Shown: positions 1 through 12,232 of the stretch, piece after piece
How the letters are laid out: the number at the start of each line of letters is the position of its first letter
How positions within the stretch are numbered: the stretch's first letter is position 1
NCBI GenBank assembly: GCA_027068615.1
Contig: JAMOQV010000006.1
Location: 1-13,002 of the forward strand
Length of the DNA: 13,002 nucleotides
Direction of reading: 5' to 3'
Source of the DNA: Helicobacteraceae bacterium
Lineage (GTDB): Bacteria; Campylobacterota; Campylobacteria; Campylobacterales; Sulfurimonadaceae
Position numbers and translations under genes: made by a program
The notes under the pieces: generated by a model
What the model saw: only the letters and a program-made list of their open reading frames with translations
Told to the model about the DNA's origin: nothing
Database searches by the model: none

Positions 1-2434
<2,434 letters not shown>

Positions 2435-2460
2435 TATCGAAGCAAATTATAAACTCATTT

Positions 2461-2469
2461 TGGTATAAT
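2461..2469 (+). promoter_or_regulatory. Extended -10 promoter for the gatA-metY operon
   Basis: TGGTATAAT is a perfect extended -10 (TGn + TATAAT) in the 69-base ligA-gatA gap. The predicted transcript start is about 2475-2477, leaving a leader of roughly 28 bases. There is no convincing -35, as is common for sigma-70 promoters of Campylobacterota. A second TATAAT at 2484-2489 lies too close to the gatA Shine-Dalgarno to be the main promoter. Confidence 0.7.
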
Positions 2470-2503
2470 ACAAAAAATAATTCTATAATATACAGGAAGA
2501 TTT

Positions 2504-3847
2504 GTGATTACACTAAAAGAAGCCCTACAATTATCAAAAGATGAATTACAAAGTTTTAAAGATGATTTAAAATCAAAAATTGAAGCTAATTCTGAACTAA
2601 ATGCTTACATAGATGTAAACAATGTTGGTGATGGTGTACCTATTGCTATAAAAGACAACATTCAAGTAAAAGATTGGTCTGTTACTTCTGCTTCAAACAT
2701 ACTTCAAGGATATATTGCACCTTATAATGCAACTGTAATTGAAAAGATGCATCAAGCTGGTCTAAGCCCATTTGGTCGTACAAATATGGATGAGTTTGCT
2801 ATGGGTTCTACAACAGAATCAAGCTTCTATGGAAAAACACAAAATCCACATAACAAAGATTGTGTACCAGGTGGAAGTAGTGGTGGTAGTGCTGCTGCAG
2901 TTGGTGCTGGTCTTGCCATAGCTGCACTTGGGTCTGATACTGGTGGGTCGATAAGACAACCTGCATCATTTTGTGGTATTGTTGGGATGAAGCCAACTTA
3001 TGGTCGTGTTAGCCGTTATGGTTTAGGTGCTTATGCTTCTAGTCTTGACCAAATAGGACCTATGACACAAAATGTTGAAGATGCAGCGATACTTTATGAC
3101 ATTATAAGCGGACATGATGAAAAAGACTCAACATCTGCTGATATGAATGATAAAGTTTCAGATAAACTAGATGCTAACAGAAAACTTAAAATCGCTGTTT
3201 TACCAAAACATATAGAAAATGCAAGTCAAGCAGTAAAAGATGCTTATGAAAAAGCTATACAAGCACTTAAAAATGCAGGTCATGAGATAGTTGAAAAAGA
3301 GTTAATGGATGCTAAGTTTGATATATCTGCTTACTATATAACTGCAACTGCTGAAGCTGCTACAAACTTAGCTAGATATGATGGTATCCGTTATGGTAAC
3401 CGTGTTGAGGGTAAAAATCTTGAAGATACTTTTATCCAAACTAGAAGCAACGGTTTTGGAGATGAAGTAAAAAGAAGAATTATGCTTGGAAACTTTGTAC
3501 TAAGTAGTGGTTACTATGAAGCTTACTATGTAAAAGCACAAAAAACAAGACATATGATAAAAGAGCAATACGAAAAAATCTTCTCTGATGTTGATTTGAT
3601 ACTATCACCTATAGCACCATCAACTGCACCAAAATTTGGAGAGCTTGAAAACCCTATGGATATGTACCTAAGTGATTTATACTCTATAAGTGTAAACCTT
3701 GCAGGTCTTCCAGCTATATCTCTGCCAATATGTAAAAGTGAAGATAATATGCCAGTTGGACTACAACTAATCGCTAATGCTTACAATGAACAAACACTAT
3801 TTGATGGTGCATTAAGCTTAGAGAGTGAAATAGGTTATGTTAACTAA
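2504..3847 (+). CDS. gatA: Asp-tRNA(Asn)/Glu-tRNA(Gln) amidotransferase subunit A
   Basis: Glutaminase subunit of the GatCAB complex. It releases ammonia from glutamine for amidation of Glu-tRNA(Gln), and of Asp-tRNA(Asn) in organisms that use that route. The 447-residue protein shows the amidase-signature Ser-cisSer-Lys triad: Lys50 in AIKDNI, Ser125 in [11 protein letters not shown] and Ser149 in [13 protein letters not shown], with the 24-residue Ser-Ser spacing typical of the family. The following [18 protein letters not shown] block is also typical. The start is GTG, supported by AGGAAG at 2494-2499. gatB and gatC are not in this window, so the complex is encoded at more than one locus. 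Its last 11 bases overlap the MNT gene. In C. jejuni I recall gatA directly preceding guaB; here two extra genes separate them. Confidence 0.98.
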   Translation: MITLKEALQLSKDELQSFKDDLKSKIEANSELNAYIDVNNVGDGVPIAIKDNIQVKDWSVTSASNILQGYIAPYNATVIEKMHQAGLSPFGRTNMDEFAMGSTTESSFYGKTQNPHNKDCVPGGSSGGSAAAVGAGLAIAALGSDTGGSIRQPASFCGIVGMKPTYGRVSRYGLGAYASSLDQIGPMTQNVEDAAILYDIISGHDEKDSTSADMNDKVSDKLDANRKLKIAVLPKHIENASQAVKDAYEKAIQALKNAGHEIVEKELMDAKFDISAYYITATAEAATNLARYDGIRYGNRVEGKNLEDTFIQTRSNGFGDEVKRRIMLGNFVLSSGYYEAYYVKAQKTRHMIKEQYEKIFSDVDLILSPIAPSTAPKFGELENPMDMYLSDLYSISVNLAGLPAISLPICKSEDNMPVGLQLIANAYNEQTLFDGALSLESEIGYVN

Positions 3848-4159
3848 CCAACTAAAAGAGAAGATTTTATCGGCTTTATTACCATTAAAACCGTATAAAA
3901 TCATCTTGTTTGGTAGTTATGCTTATGGTACTCCAAATGAAAATAGTGATATAGACTTATATATAGTAACAAATGATGAGTTTATACCACAAAGTTTTAA
4001 AGAGGATTCAGATATATTTTTAAAATACTCTTCAAAACTTAGGGATTTACAAAAAAATATCCCCATAGATATAATCACTCATACAAAAGCTATGTATAGA
4101 AAGTTTATATCACAAGATAGTAGTTTTTCAAAAGAGATTACTCAAAAAGGTAAAGTTTT

Positions 4160-4175
<16 letters not shown>
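3837..4175 (+). CDS. MNT-family minimal nucleotidyltransferase, antitoxin-like partner of HEPN protein
   Basis: A 112-residue single-domain nucleotidyltransferase of the DNA-polymerase-beta-like fold. The GSx10DxD signature is complete: Gly26-Ser27 in ILFGSYAYG, Asp38 and Asp40 in NSDIDL, and a plausible third carboxylate, Asp78, in IPIDII, so the active site looks functional. In characterised MntA/HepT systems, the MNT protein adds AMP to a Tyr of the HEPN partner and neutralises it; that role is inferred here from family and from the adjacent HEPN gene. The ATG at 3837 lies inside the end of gatA (11-base overlap), with a short AGG at 3832-3834. The stop lies 16 bases into the HEPN gene. 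Both overlaps suggest translational coupling. A non-toxin housekeeping role for the pair is also possible. Confidence 0.85.
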
Positions 4176-5996
<1,821 letters not shown>

Positions 5997-6001
5997 TAGA
6001 T

Positions 6002-6487
6002 ATGAAAGAGGTTAGATATGCTGGTTTTTGGATTCGCTTTTTAGCCTCTTTTTTTGATACACTTTTTTTAGCTGTTCCCATCGCTATAGTTATCTATATA
6101 ATTAGTGGTGGGGAATGGTTTGATTTGGCTCAGTACCAACAAAACTTACAATCTGCAATGGCAGGAAATGCAACTTCTGCTTTAACTTCTTCCCCTCAAA
6201 TGTCTATGAATTGGGAGATTTTATTTGAAATATCAACACTTGTTATAACTATAATTTTCTGGAAAAAATGGCGAGGTGCTACACCTGGTAAAAAATTTGT
6301 CCATATAAAGATAGTAGATGCAAAAACTTTTAAAGATATAGACAATAAACAAGCATTAACTCGTTCTTTAGGCTACATCGTTTCAACTTCTATTTTTCTT
6401 ATTGGCTTTTTGATAGTAGCATTTAGGAAAGATAAACGCTCATTACATGATTTGCTTGCAGATACATGTGTTATATATGAAGATTGA
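6002..6487 (+). CDS. RDD-family inner-membrane protein
   Basis: A 161-residue membrane protein of the RDD family, whose members are poorly characterised and in some cases linked to ion transport. The opening YAGFWIRFLASFFDTLFLAVP holds the conserved Arg12 and Asp19. The later WRGATPGKKFVHIKIVDAKT block and KRSLHDLLADT (Asp150) complete the family pattern. Three hydrophobic segments are visible at about 18-36, 72-88 and 122-141. The gene starts 5 bases after the guaB stop and has no clear Shine-Dalgarno site, suggesting translation by reinitiation after guaB. No substrate can be inferred from its neighbours. Confidence 0.85.
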   Translation: MKEVRYAGFWIRFLASFFDTLFLAVPIAIVIYIISGGEWFDLAQYQQNLQSAMAGNATSALTSSPQMSMNWEILFEISTLVITIIFWKKWRGATPGKKFVHIKIVDAKTFKDIDNKQALTRSLGYIVSTSIFLIGFLIVAFRKDKRSLHDLLADTCVIYED

Positions 6488-6504
6488 TATAAAAGGTAGA
6501 TTTT

Positions 6505-7242
6505 ATGTATGGATTTAAAATACTTAGCATTTTATTGTTTTTAAATATAGCACTTTTTGGAAATACTTCCATAACCAAAGTTAAATATGAAGGTGGTATA
6601 TCTTTGTTTGGTAAAGTTGCAGAAGCAAGTGTAGAACTAAAACAAGATAAGATAAAACATACTTATAAGATAATATTAACAGCTTTTAGTACAGGTATAG
6701 TAAAAACTCTAACATCAAATAGAAAAGATATCTTTATAAGTGAAGGGGATATAAAAGATGGTAGATATATACCAAATATGTTTACAAGAATTATAAGAAA
6801 AAATGATTATCTTGAAAAAACAACATATATATTTGACTATAAAAAAAATAAAATTTTAAAAAAGACTTATACAAAAGAGTTTATAGATGATAGTAGTTAT
6901 GATATCATCAAAATGCAACGGATATCTAAAAAGAAACTTGTAAAATCAAACGAAGAAAAGTATCTAAAACTTTATCCAAATGATTATCTTAGTATGTACT
7001 TAAATCTAAGTGCAGGAAAGTTAAAGTTTGGAGAGGTAAAATATATAGATGAAAAAGATAGCAATAAAGTTGTTCTTTTAGATGAAAAATCTTTTGAAGT
7101 TATAAAACACGATGGAGATGAGATATATCATATAAACATCATTAAAGATAATAGTATATTTTTTGATAAAGCTATTGCTGTTGATATAGCTTTTTATGGT
7201 GATGCATATATAAAAAAGATATCTGAAAAAGTTATAAATTAA
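6505..7242 (+). CDS. Exported DUF3108-like protein
   Basis: A 245-residue protein with an N-terminal hydrophobic signal (FKILSILLFLNIALFG, about 4-19) followed by polar, beta-rich sequence, so it is probably periplasmic or anchored to a membrane. The KVKYEGGISLFGKVAEASVEL start and the following HTYKIILTAFSTGIVKTL resemble DUF3108 proteins (a Y-x-GGI-x-x-G-x-A-x-V opening then repeated strands). This is a family assignment from recognition only. The sequence is very Lys-rich. AAAAGG at 6491-6496 supports the ATG at 6505. It lies 17 bases after the RDD gene and 23 bases before metY, so it is likely in the same operon. The function is unknown; roles in envelope assembly or maintenance have been proposed for relatives, but nothing here tests that. 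Confidence 0.72.
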   Translation: MYGFKILSILLFLNIALFGNTSITKVKYEGGISLFGKVAEASVELKQDKIKHTYKIILTAFSTGIVKTLTSNRKDIFISEGDIKDGRYIPNMFTRIIRKNDYLEKTTYIFDYKKNKILKKTYTKEFIDDSSYDIIKMQRISKKKLVKSNEEKYLKLYPNDYLSMYLNLSAGKLKFGEVKYIDEKDSNKVVLLDEKSFEVIKHDGDEIYHINIIKDNSIFFDKAIAVDIAFYGDAYIKKISEKVIN

Positions 7243-7265
7243 AATTAAAAAAGGAAGATATAAAA

Positions 7266-8531
7266 ATGGACTTACAGACTTTAGCACTTCATACTGGTTA
7301 TGAAAAAGATTCTCAAGGAACTATGGTTGTTCCAATATATCAAACGACTGCTTATGAGTTTAGAGATGTTGAACATGCTGCAAATTTATTTGCATTAAAA
7401 GAACTTGGAAATATATATACAAGGTTAAATAACCCTACAACTGATGTTTTTGAGAAAAGATTTGCAGAATTAGAAGGTGGGGAAGCTGCTATAGCAACTT
7501 CTAGTGGTATGAGTGCTATATTTTTTGCTATAGCAAATTCTGCTGAAGCTGGAGATAATATAATCTGTGCAAAACAACTTTATGGTGGAACATTAACCCA
7601 AACAGCTCATACACTTAAAAGATTTGGTATAGAAGCTAGATTTTTTGATGTTCATAAACCTGAAGATATAGAATCACTTGTAGATGATAAAACAAAAGTT
7701 ATATTTTTTGAATCATTAACAAACCCTAGTATCGATGTAGCAGATATAGAAGCTATAGTAAAAGTAGCAAATAGATACAATATATTGACAGTAGTGGATA
7801 ATACTGTTGCAACACCTGTTTTATGTCGTCCTATGGAGTTTGGTGTAGATATAACTGTTCATAGTGCTTCAAAATATACAACGGGTCAAGGTCTTGCTAT
7901 AGGTGGTATATTGGTTGAGAGAAAAGGTTTAAAAGATAAACTATTAAATAACCCTCGCTATGTACATTTTAATGAACCAGATGAATCTTACCATGGTTTG
8001 GTTTATACTGACTTAGATTTACCACCTTTTACACTTCGTGCTAGACTTAGTTTACTTCGTGATTTTGGTTGTGTTGTATCACCTTTTAACTCTTGGTTAT
8101 TTATACAAGGTATAGAAACTTTTGCACTTCGTATGAAAGAACATTCAAAAAATGCACTTGCTCTTGCTGAGTTTTTAGAGTCGCATCCTAAAGTAAAAAA
8201 AGTAAATTATCCAGGTTTGAAAAGTAATGCAAACTATAAAAATGCTCAAAAATACTTTGAAAATGGGGCATGTAGTGGACTTCTAAGCTTTGAAGTAGAT
8301 ACTTTAGAGGAGGCTACAAAGATAGTAAATGCTACAAAACTGTACTCACTAGTTGTAAATATAGGTGATTCAAAATCAATCATAACACATCCTGCTTCAA
8401 CAACACACCAGCAACTAAATGAAGAGGAGTTAAAAGCTTGTGGTGTTCCATCTGGACTTATAAGAATCTCTTGTGGACTTGAGAGTTCTAAAGATTTGAT
8501 TGCTGATATGAAACAAGCACTAGAAGCTTAA
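7266..8531 (+). CDS. metY: O-acetylhomoserine sulfhydrylase (PLP-dependent)
   Basis: Makes homocysteine from O-acetylhomoserine and sulfide in methionine biosynthesis. The 421-residue length fits this class, and it is longer than cystathionine gamma-synthase (about 380). Cys/Met-metabolism PLP-family landmarks are QTTAYEFRDVEHAANLF (26-42), YTRLNNPTTDVFEKRFAELEGG (51-72), TSSGMSAI (78-85), FFESLTNPS, VVDNTVATPVLCRP and the PLP lysine Lys203 in HSASKYTTGQG. The C-terminal SIITHPASTTHQQL and RISCGLES are also typical. A strong Shine-Dalgarno, AAGGAAG (7251-7257), sets the ATG. It is probably the last gene of the gatA operon. Direct sulfhydrylation would fit a sulfide-exposed bacterium. O-succinylhomoserine as substrate cannot be excluded by sequence alone. 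Confidence 0.93.
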   Translation: MDLQTLALHTGYEKDSQGTMVVPIYQTTAYEFRDVEHAANLFALKELGNIYTRLNNPTTDVFEKRFAELEGGEAAIATSSGMSAIFFAIANSAEAGDNIICAKQLYGGTLTQTAHTLKRFGIEARFFDVHKPEDIESLVDDKTKVIFFESLTNPSIDVADIEAIVKVANRYNILTVVDNTVATPVLCRPMEFGVDITVHSASKYTTGQGLAIGGILVERKGLKDKLLNNPRYVHFNEPDESYHGLVYTDLDLPPFTLRARLSLLRDFGCVVSPFNSWLFIQGIETFALRMKEHSKNALALAEFLESHPKVKKVNYPGLKSNANYKNAQKYFENGACSGLLSFEVDTLEEATKIVNATKLYSLVVNIGDSKSIITHPASTTHQQLNEEELKACGVPSGLIRISCGLESSKDLIADMKQALEA

Positions 8532-8586
8532 TTATCATAATATCTAATAAGTAATATAAATAATTATAATTAATTAAAGATATGTT

Positions 8587-8595
8587 TGCTAAAAT
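8587..8595 (+). promoter_or_regulatory. Extended -10 promoter for the 8647 gene
   Basis: TGCTAAAAT matches the extended -10 consensus except for one base in the hexamer (TAAAAT). The predicted start is about 8600-8603, at the left arm of the downstream hairpin. The preceding stretch (8532-8586) is extremely AT-rich, as is usual upstream of Campylobacterota promoters. No clear terminator for metY is seen in it. Confidence 0.5.
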
Positions 8596-8598
8596 TTC

Positions 8599-8623
8599 AT
8601 TATCCCTATCTTTTAGGGATAAT
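8599..8623 (+). promoter_or_regulatory. Perfect 10-bp hairpin at predicted transcript start
   Basis: ATTATCCCTA (8599-8608) and TAGGGATAAT (8614-8623) are perfect reverse complements around a 5-base loop. No T-run follows on the plus strand, so it is a poor terminator. It lies 4 bases after a candidate -10 and ahead of the Shine-Dalgarno (AAAGGAAA, about 8632-8639). It could be a stabilising 5' stem-loop or an operator overlapping the transcript start. Weak termination of metY is the alternative. Confidence 0.6.
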
Positions 8624-8646
8624 AATCTAAAAAAGGAAATATATAA

Positions 8647-9036
8647 ATGACAAAAACTATATTTATGGATAAATATCCAGTTTATTCACTAGAACTAAAT
8701 AAAACTGAAGTTGAGCAAACTAATGCTAAAGAGATTATAGAGTATTTTAAGACTAAGATAGAAGCTCATCCTATAGCTAAGTTTATCTCTACATTTGATC
8801 ACTATTCACATACTAAAGATATAGACGGAGATATAAATCCTGATATATTGGATGCTCAAAATATTGTATTTTGTTTTGGTAAAGCTATACCAAATACTAA
8901 GATTTTAGCAGCTAGACCTAGAAGTATAGGTGTTGCAGAATTAGCAGATAAATTTGTTATAGAGTTTATAGAAGCACCAAATGAGCAACTTCATACTGTT
9001 ATGGAAGATTGGAGTAAAGCACTTAAAGTTAAATAG
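8647..9036 (+). CDS. Small conserved cytosolic protein, probably DUF6858 family
   Basis: A 129-residue soluble protein with no signal peptide or membrane segment. I recognise it tentatively as the DUF6858 family found in Campylobacterota; no function is known to me. Distinct segments are TIFMDKYPVYSLEL near the start, KFISTFDHYSHTKD (about 45-58), NIVFCFGKAIPN (72-83), ILAARPRSIGVAEL (86-99) and a C-terminal EAPNEQLHTVMEDWSKALK. FDHYSHT and CFGK hold His and Cys residues that could bind a metal or cofactor, but this is speculation. AAAGGAAA supports the ATG. It is separated from metY by 115 bases, with its own candidate promoter and hairpin, so it is probably expressed and regulated independently. 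Its 3' end faces mutS2 across a shared hairpin. Confidence 0.75.
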   Translation: MTKTIFMDKYPVYSLELNKTEVEQTNAKEIIEYFKTKIEAHPIAKFISTFDHYSHTKDIDGDINPDILDAQNIVFCFGKAIPNTKILAARPRSIGVAELADKFVIEFIEAPNEQLHTVMEDWSKALKVK

Positions 9037-9040
9037 TTAT

Positions 9041-9068
9041 GATAGTTTCGCTTTATAGTGAAACTATC
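9041..9068. terminator. Bidirectional hairpin between convergent genes, overlapping mutS2 stop
   Basis: GATAGTTTCGC (9041-9051) pairs with GTGAAACTATC (9058-9068) in an 11-bp stem (one G-T wobble) with a 6-base loop. It lies 4 bases after the stop of the 8647 gene and contains the mutS2 stop codon (9053-9055, minus strand) in the loop region. No strong T-run follows on either side, so termination efficiency is uncertain. Confidence 0.6.
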
Positions 9069-11272
9069 TTAGCTCCAAATCCACCCATATGTTGTGGTGC
9101 ATCTTCAAACTTTTTAACTCTAGGATGAGCTTTTAAAAAGTTTTTAACTGCATAAGAGAGTTTTCCTGTTCCTATACCGTGATAGACTATAACTTCATCC
9201 CAGCCATTTAGTAGGGCATCTGAGAGGAATTTATCTAAAACTTCACAAGCTTCATCAGCTCTCATTCCGTGTAAATCACACTTTAGTCCAGCTTTTTTCT
9301 CTACACTTACTTTTACTTGTGTAGTTGGTTTAGGTTTTATAATCTTTGTATGTTTTAGATGTTTTGTTTTTACTCTTACTTTTAAACCATCCATCTCTAT
9401 GGTAGCTTCTTTGTCATTTTTCATAGAGATAATTTTACCTTTTTGTGAATGGTACTTTACTATGTCTCCAACTTCAAACTTAGTATTTTGGATTATCTCT
9501 TTTGGCTCTTGTTTTGGAAGTTTTTTGTTTGCTTTATTCATAGCACGATGGATTGCTTTTGTATCTCCAGCTTTTGCTGCTGTTTTTGCTTCACTTATCG
9601 CTACATCATAACTTCTTTTAAGTGCTTGTTTTTGCTCTTCTAATTCTTTGTATAACTCTTCTCTTTGAGCTTTTAACTCCAACTCTTTAAGTCTAATTTT
9701 TTCTAGTTTATCATCTACAATTTTGTGTTTTTGTTTTAACTCTCTTTCAAGCTGTGAGCCTCTCTCTATAAGAAGATTTAATTTTTCAGAGTTATCTCCA
9801 TAAACTACTTTTGCTTCATCTACTATCTTGTTAGCGATGCCATAGCGACTAGCTGTCTCAAAAGCATAACTTTTACCAATGATGCCTTGCATAAACTCAT
9901 AAGTTGGTTGTCTTGCTTCCTCATCATATATAGCTGCCATAAGCTCAACATCATCACGGTCTGCCATAAGAGAAGCTAATCTTTTGTGGTGAGTTGTAAC
10001 TACAACTTTTTGACCTTTTTTTATAAGCTCATCAAGGATTACTTTAAAAAGTGCTGCTGCTTCATCGCTATCTGTTCCTAACTCTATCTCATCTACCCCA
10101 ACAAGTGCTGAGTTGTATTTAAAGATGTTTGAAAACTCTTTCATCCTACCTGCAAATGTTGATATATCGTTTTTAACACTTTGTGGGTCATCTATGATGG
10201 AGAGTATATTTTTAAAGTTACCTATATGACTTTTATGCTCATTTAACTTCATCGGTATAATGTACTTTGCCATAAATGCAGATGCTAAGATGGACTTTAA
10301 AAGCATAGTTTTACCACCAGCATTTACCCCTGTTACCATCAAGATATTTTTGGAAAAATCTACATTTATAGGTTTTGCACGATGCAAGGCTGGGTGGATA
10401 AAACCATCTAAGATTATCTTAGAGTCTTTTTGAGATTTTATAAGTTTTAGGTTTGAGCTTTTTGCAAAAAGTACCCTTGCTTGGTAGTTGTCAAACTTGG
10501 TAAACTCTTTGTCTATAAAGTTTATAAATGGTTGAAGTTCAGCTAGTTTTGATGAAAACTCTTTAGCATAAGAGTAAAATATAGCTTCTCTTTCTTGGTT
10601 TATAAAACGGATTTTTTCTTTTGATTTTAAGATGCTATCTGGTGAGACATAAAAACCACCACTACTACTGCGACCAACAACTGCACCTTTTAGTACATGG
10701 TTAAATCCACCACGAACTAAAAGACACTCTTCATCATTTACAAAGTGGATTTGGCTATCTATAAGGTATGGGGAGATTTTTGAAGTGCTTGTTAGCCTCT
10801 TCATAGATGCACTCATCTCATTTTTATGTTCTTTTATTCTTTGAGCAAGTCCATAAAGTGTTTCATCTTTACTCTCTGCAAATGTTCCATCTTGTGCAAA
10901 AAACTCTTCTATCTCTAAAAATCTATCATCTATAACAAACTTATCCATCCATTGACCAATAAGCCCATCTACCTCCTTGTTTTTAAAGTATCTAAAGTAT
11001 CTTACAACTTTTATAACCTCAAAAACTTGTTCAAAATTTAAAACACCTCTTTTTTTTAGGTGTAGTTTTATAGTTGAAAAATCACTAACTTTTGGTGGTG
11101 CTTTAAACTCTAACTTATCAAGTGCTTGTATATACTTAAAGTGTAACTCTTGATCACCCTCTATATAAAGTGCTGAGTCTCTTGAGAAAAAACTACTAAA
11201 AGCAGATATATGCTCTTTTAAGTCAAGTTGTTTTATAAGTGTGTCTAGTTTTGATGTTTTATCAGTTGTCAT
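9053..11272 (-). CDS. mutS2: MutS2 ATPase with Smr domain
   Basis: The 739-residue protein has MutS2 architecture and lacks the mismatch-recognition domain of MutS1. It has a helical core and lever region (about 1-300); an ABC-type ATPase with Walker A GVNAGGKT (315-322), STFAGRMKEF (371-380), Walker B VGVDEIELGTDSDEAA (391-406) and TTHHKRL; a coiled coil (about 500-565); a KOW/SH3-like segment (FEVGDIVKYHSQKGKI, about 599-614); and a C-terminal Smr domain with CDLHGMR (665-671) and HGIGTG (698-703). MutS2 suppresses recombination in Helicobacter pylori and rescues collided ribosomes in Bacillus; which role applies here is open. Walker B differs from the common LLDELGxGTDP form. The ATG overlaps the preceding nuclease stop as ATGA with only a weak Shine-Dalgarno, suggesting coupled translation. 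Confidence 0.95.
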   Translation of the reverse strand: MTTDKTSKLDTLIKQLDLKEHISAFSSFFSRDSALYIEGDQELHFKYIQALDKLEFKAPPKVSDFSTIKLHLKKRGVLNFEQVFEVIKVVRYFRYFKNKEVDGLIGQWMDKFVIDDRFLEIEEFFAQDGTFAESKDETLYGLAQRIKEHKNEMSASMKRLTSTSKISPYLIDSQIHFVNDEECLLVRGGFNHVLKGAVVGRSSSGGFYVSPDSILKSKEKIRFINQEREAIFYSYAKEFSSKLAELQPFINFIDKEFTKFDNYQARVLFAKSSNLKLIKSQKDSKIILDGFIHPALHRAKPINVDFSKNILMVTGVNAGGKTMLLKSILASAFMAKYIIPMKLNEHKSHIGNFKNILSIIDDPQSVKNDISTFAGRMKEFSNIFKYNSALVGVDEIELGTDSDEAAALFKVILDELIKKGQKVVVTTHHKRLASLMADRDDVELMAAIYDEEARQPTYEFMQGIIGKSYAFETASRYGIANKIVDEAKVVYGDNSEKLNLLIERGSQLERELKQKHKIVDDKLEKIRLKELELKAQREELYKELEEQKQALKRSYDVAISEAKTAAKAGDTKAIHRAMNKANKKLPKQEPKEIIQNTKFEVGDIVKYHSQKGKIISMKNDKEATIEMDGLKVRVKTKHLKHTKIIKPKPTTQVKVSVEKKAGLKCDLHGMRADEACEVLDKFLSDALLNGWDEVIVYHGIGTGKLSYAVKNFLKAHPRVKKFEDAPQHMGGFGAKIVSL

Positions 11273-12216
11273 ATACTCTTACTTATTAGTTGTTCTATCT
11301 CTTTTATAGATAAACCTGTTTTTAAAGATATAGTCTCAATATCTAGTACATCTAAAAGATTTTTGGCTATCGCTATCGCTTTTTGTTTTTCACCTTCTTT
11401 TAAACCTTCTTCAAGACCTTTTTGCATACCTTTTTGCATACCTTTTTCTAATCCCTCTTTAAGTCCTTTTTCCAAACCCTCTTTTTCAGCTTCCTCTTTG
11501 GCATATCTCATAACATTTATATAATCAAGTCTTGCTTTTAAATCTTGTTGGTATGAAAACTGTTCATCTTTTGAGAGTTTTAAAAACTCTGCTGTATCAA
11601 AAAACTCTTTTATAGTTTCATCATCTTTTACAAACTCTGGAATATCTGTTAAATCTACTAAATGGTTTAGTATATATAACCAATAATCTAATTGGCTTGA
11701 TAATTCATTTTCTGTTTTTTTGAATTTTTTTGTTTCTATGTAGTAGTATGTTAATTTATCGTAAAATTTTTCTTTTGTGTATTCATCATGAAGTGAAACT
11801 TTTTTTATATAGTTTTCATCTTCATCCATATTGAACTCTAGTAGTGCTACAAAGTAAACTTTGTCTAGTCTATAATCCCAATCACCTTTTTGAGCTTGTT
11901 CTTGTATAGGAAATGATGTATAATAAACACTTCTATCTTTAAAATACTTTTGTTTACTTCTTTGTAACTCTACGATAAAATGGTCACCATTTTTATCTGT
12001 ACAGTATATATCAAAAACTGCTTTTCTATCTAGTATATTTAATCCTAGCTTTTCTAGGTTTCTATACTTTATATCTATTATGGGCGCTTTTAAATCATCT
12101 ATAAGGTCATTTAAAAACTTTATAAGTATATTTTTATGTTTTTCATTACCAAAAAGCCATTTAAATCCAAAGTCTGTAAATGGGTCTATGTATTTTTCTT
12201 TTACTACTGCACACAT
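11269..12216 (-). CDS. Rpn-like PD-(D/E)XK nuclease family protein (transposase-derived)
   Basis: A 315-residue member of the Rpn/PDDEXK_2 family, often labelled 'PD-(D/E)XK nuclease family transposase'. The start DPFTDFGFKWLFGNEKHKNI (11-30) is diagnostic, as are FLNDLI and the nuclease core VFDIYCTDKNGDHFIVELQ with Asp69, Glu83 and Gln85 (the ExQ variant of ExK), followed by QKYFKDRSVYY. Characterised E. coli Rpn proteins promote RecA-independent recombination and cut DNA. Residues 247-278 form eight GxxK/E tetrapeptides, and the tail ETISLKTGLSIKEIEQL resembles a small helix-turn-helix. A strong Shine-Dalgarno GAGGAGA (12221-12227) fixes the ATG. No terminal inverted repeats or target duplication flank it, so it is a resident gene and not an intact insertion sequence. 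It overlaps mutS2 by 4 bases and follows the 165-aa gene by 16 bases. Confidence 0.9.
   Translation of the reverse strand: MCAVVKEKYIDPFTDFGFKWLFGNEKHKNILIKFLNDLIDDLKAPIIDIKYRNLEKLGLNILDRKAVFDIYCTDKNGDHFIVELQRSKQKYFKDRSVYYTSFPIQEQAQKGDWDYRLDKVYFVALLEFNMDEDENYIKKVSLHDEYTKEKFYDKLTYYYIETKKFKKTENELSSQLDYWLYILNHLVDLTDIPEFVKDDETIKEFFDTAEFLKLSKDEQFSYQQDLKARLDYINVMRYAKEEAEKEGLEKGLKEGLEKGMQKGMQKGLEEGLKEGEKQKAIAIAKNLLDVLDIETISLKTGLSIKEIEQLISKSI
11383..11478 (-). repeat. Eight 12-base in-frame repeats coding GxxK/GxxE in the Rpn-like gene
   Basis: Residues 247-278 read GLEK-GLKE-GLEK-GMQK-GMQK-GLEE-GLKE-GEKQ, one unit per 12 bases. The two adjacent GMQK units are identical in DNA (period cctttttgcata on the plus strand). 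Such Gly-x-x-Lys/Glu repeats are common in Rpn proteins and likely form a charged helix or hinge between the nuclease core and the C-terminal tail. The unit is a multiple of 3, so slippage would change linker length without a frameshift. Confidence 0.85.
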
Positions 12217-12220
12217 TGTA

Positions 12221-12227
12221 TCTCCTC
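12221..12227 (-). promoter_or_regulatory. Strong Shine-Dalgarno of the Rpn-like gene
   Basis: GAGGAGA on the minus strand lies in the 16-base gap after the 165-aa gene and 4 bases before the ATG. It is much stronger than the site before mutS2, suggesting that the nuclease initiates independently while mutS2 depends on coupling. Confidence 0.75.
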
Positions 12228-12232
12228 AATAA

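Noticed and set aside
9399..9643. Two overlapping plus-strand open frames within mutS2
   Set aside because: They are antisense to the coiled-coil and KOW regions of mutS2, lack ribosome sites and have hydrophobic, unnatural compositions.
11269..12216. Intact insertion sequence, suggested by the transposase-like family name
   Set aside because: No terminal inverted repeats or target duplications flank the gene, and it overlaps mutS2 by 4 bases. Family members are usually resident nuclease genes.
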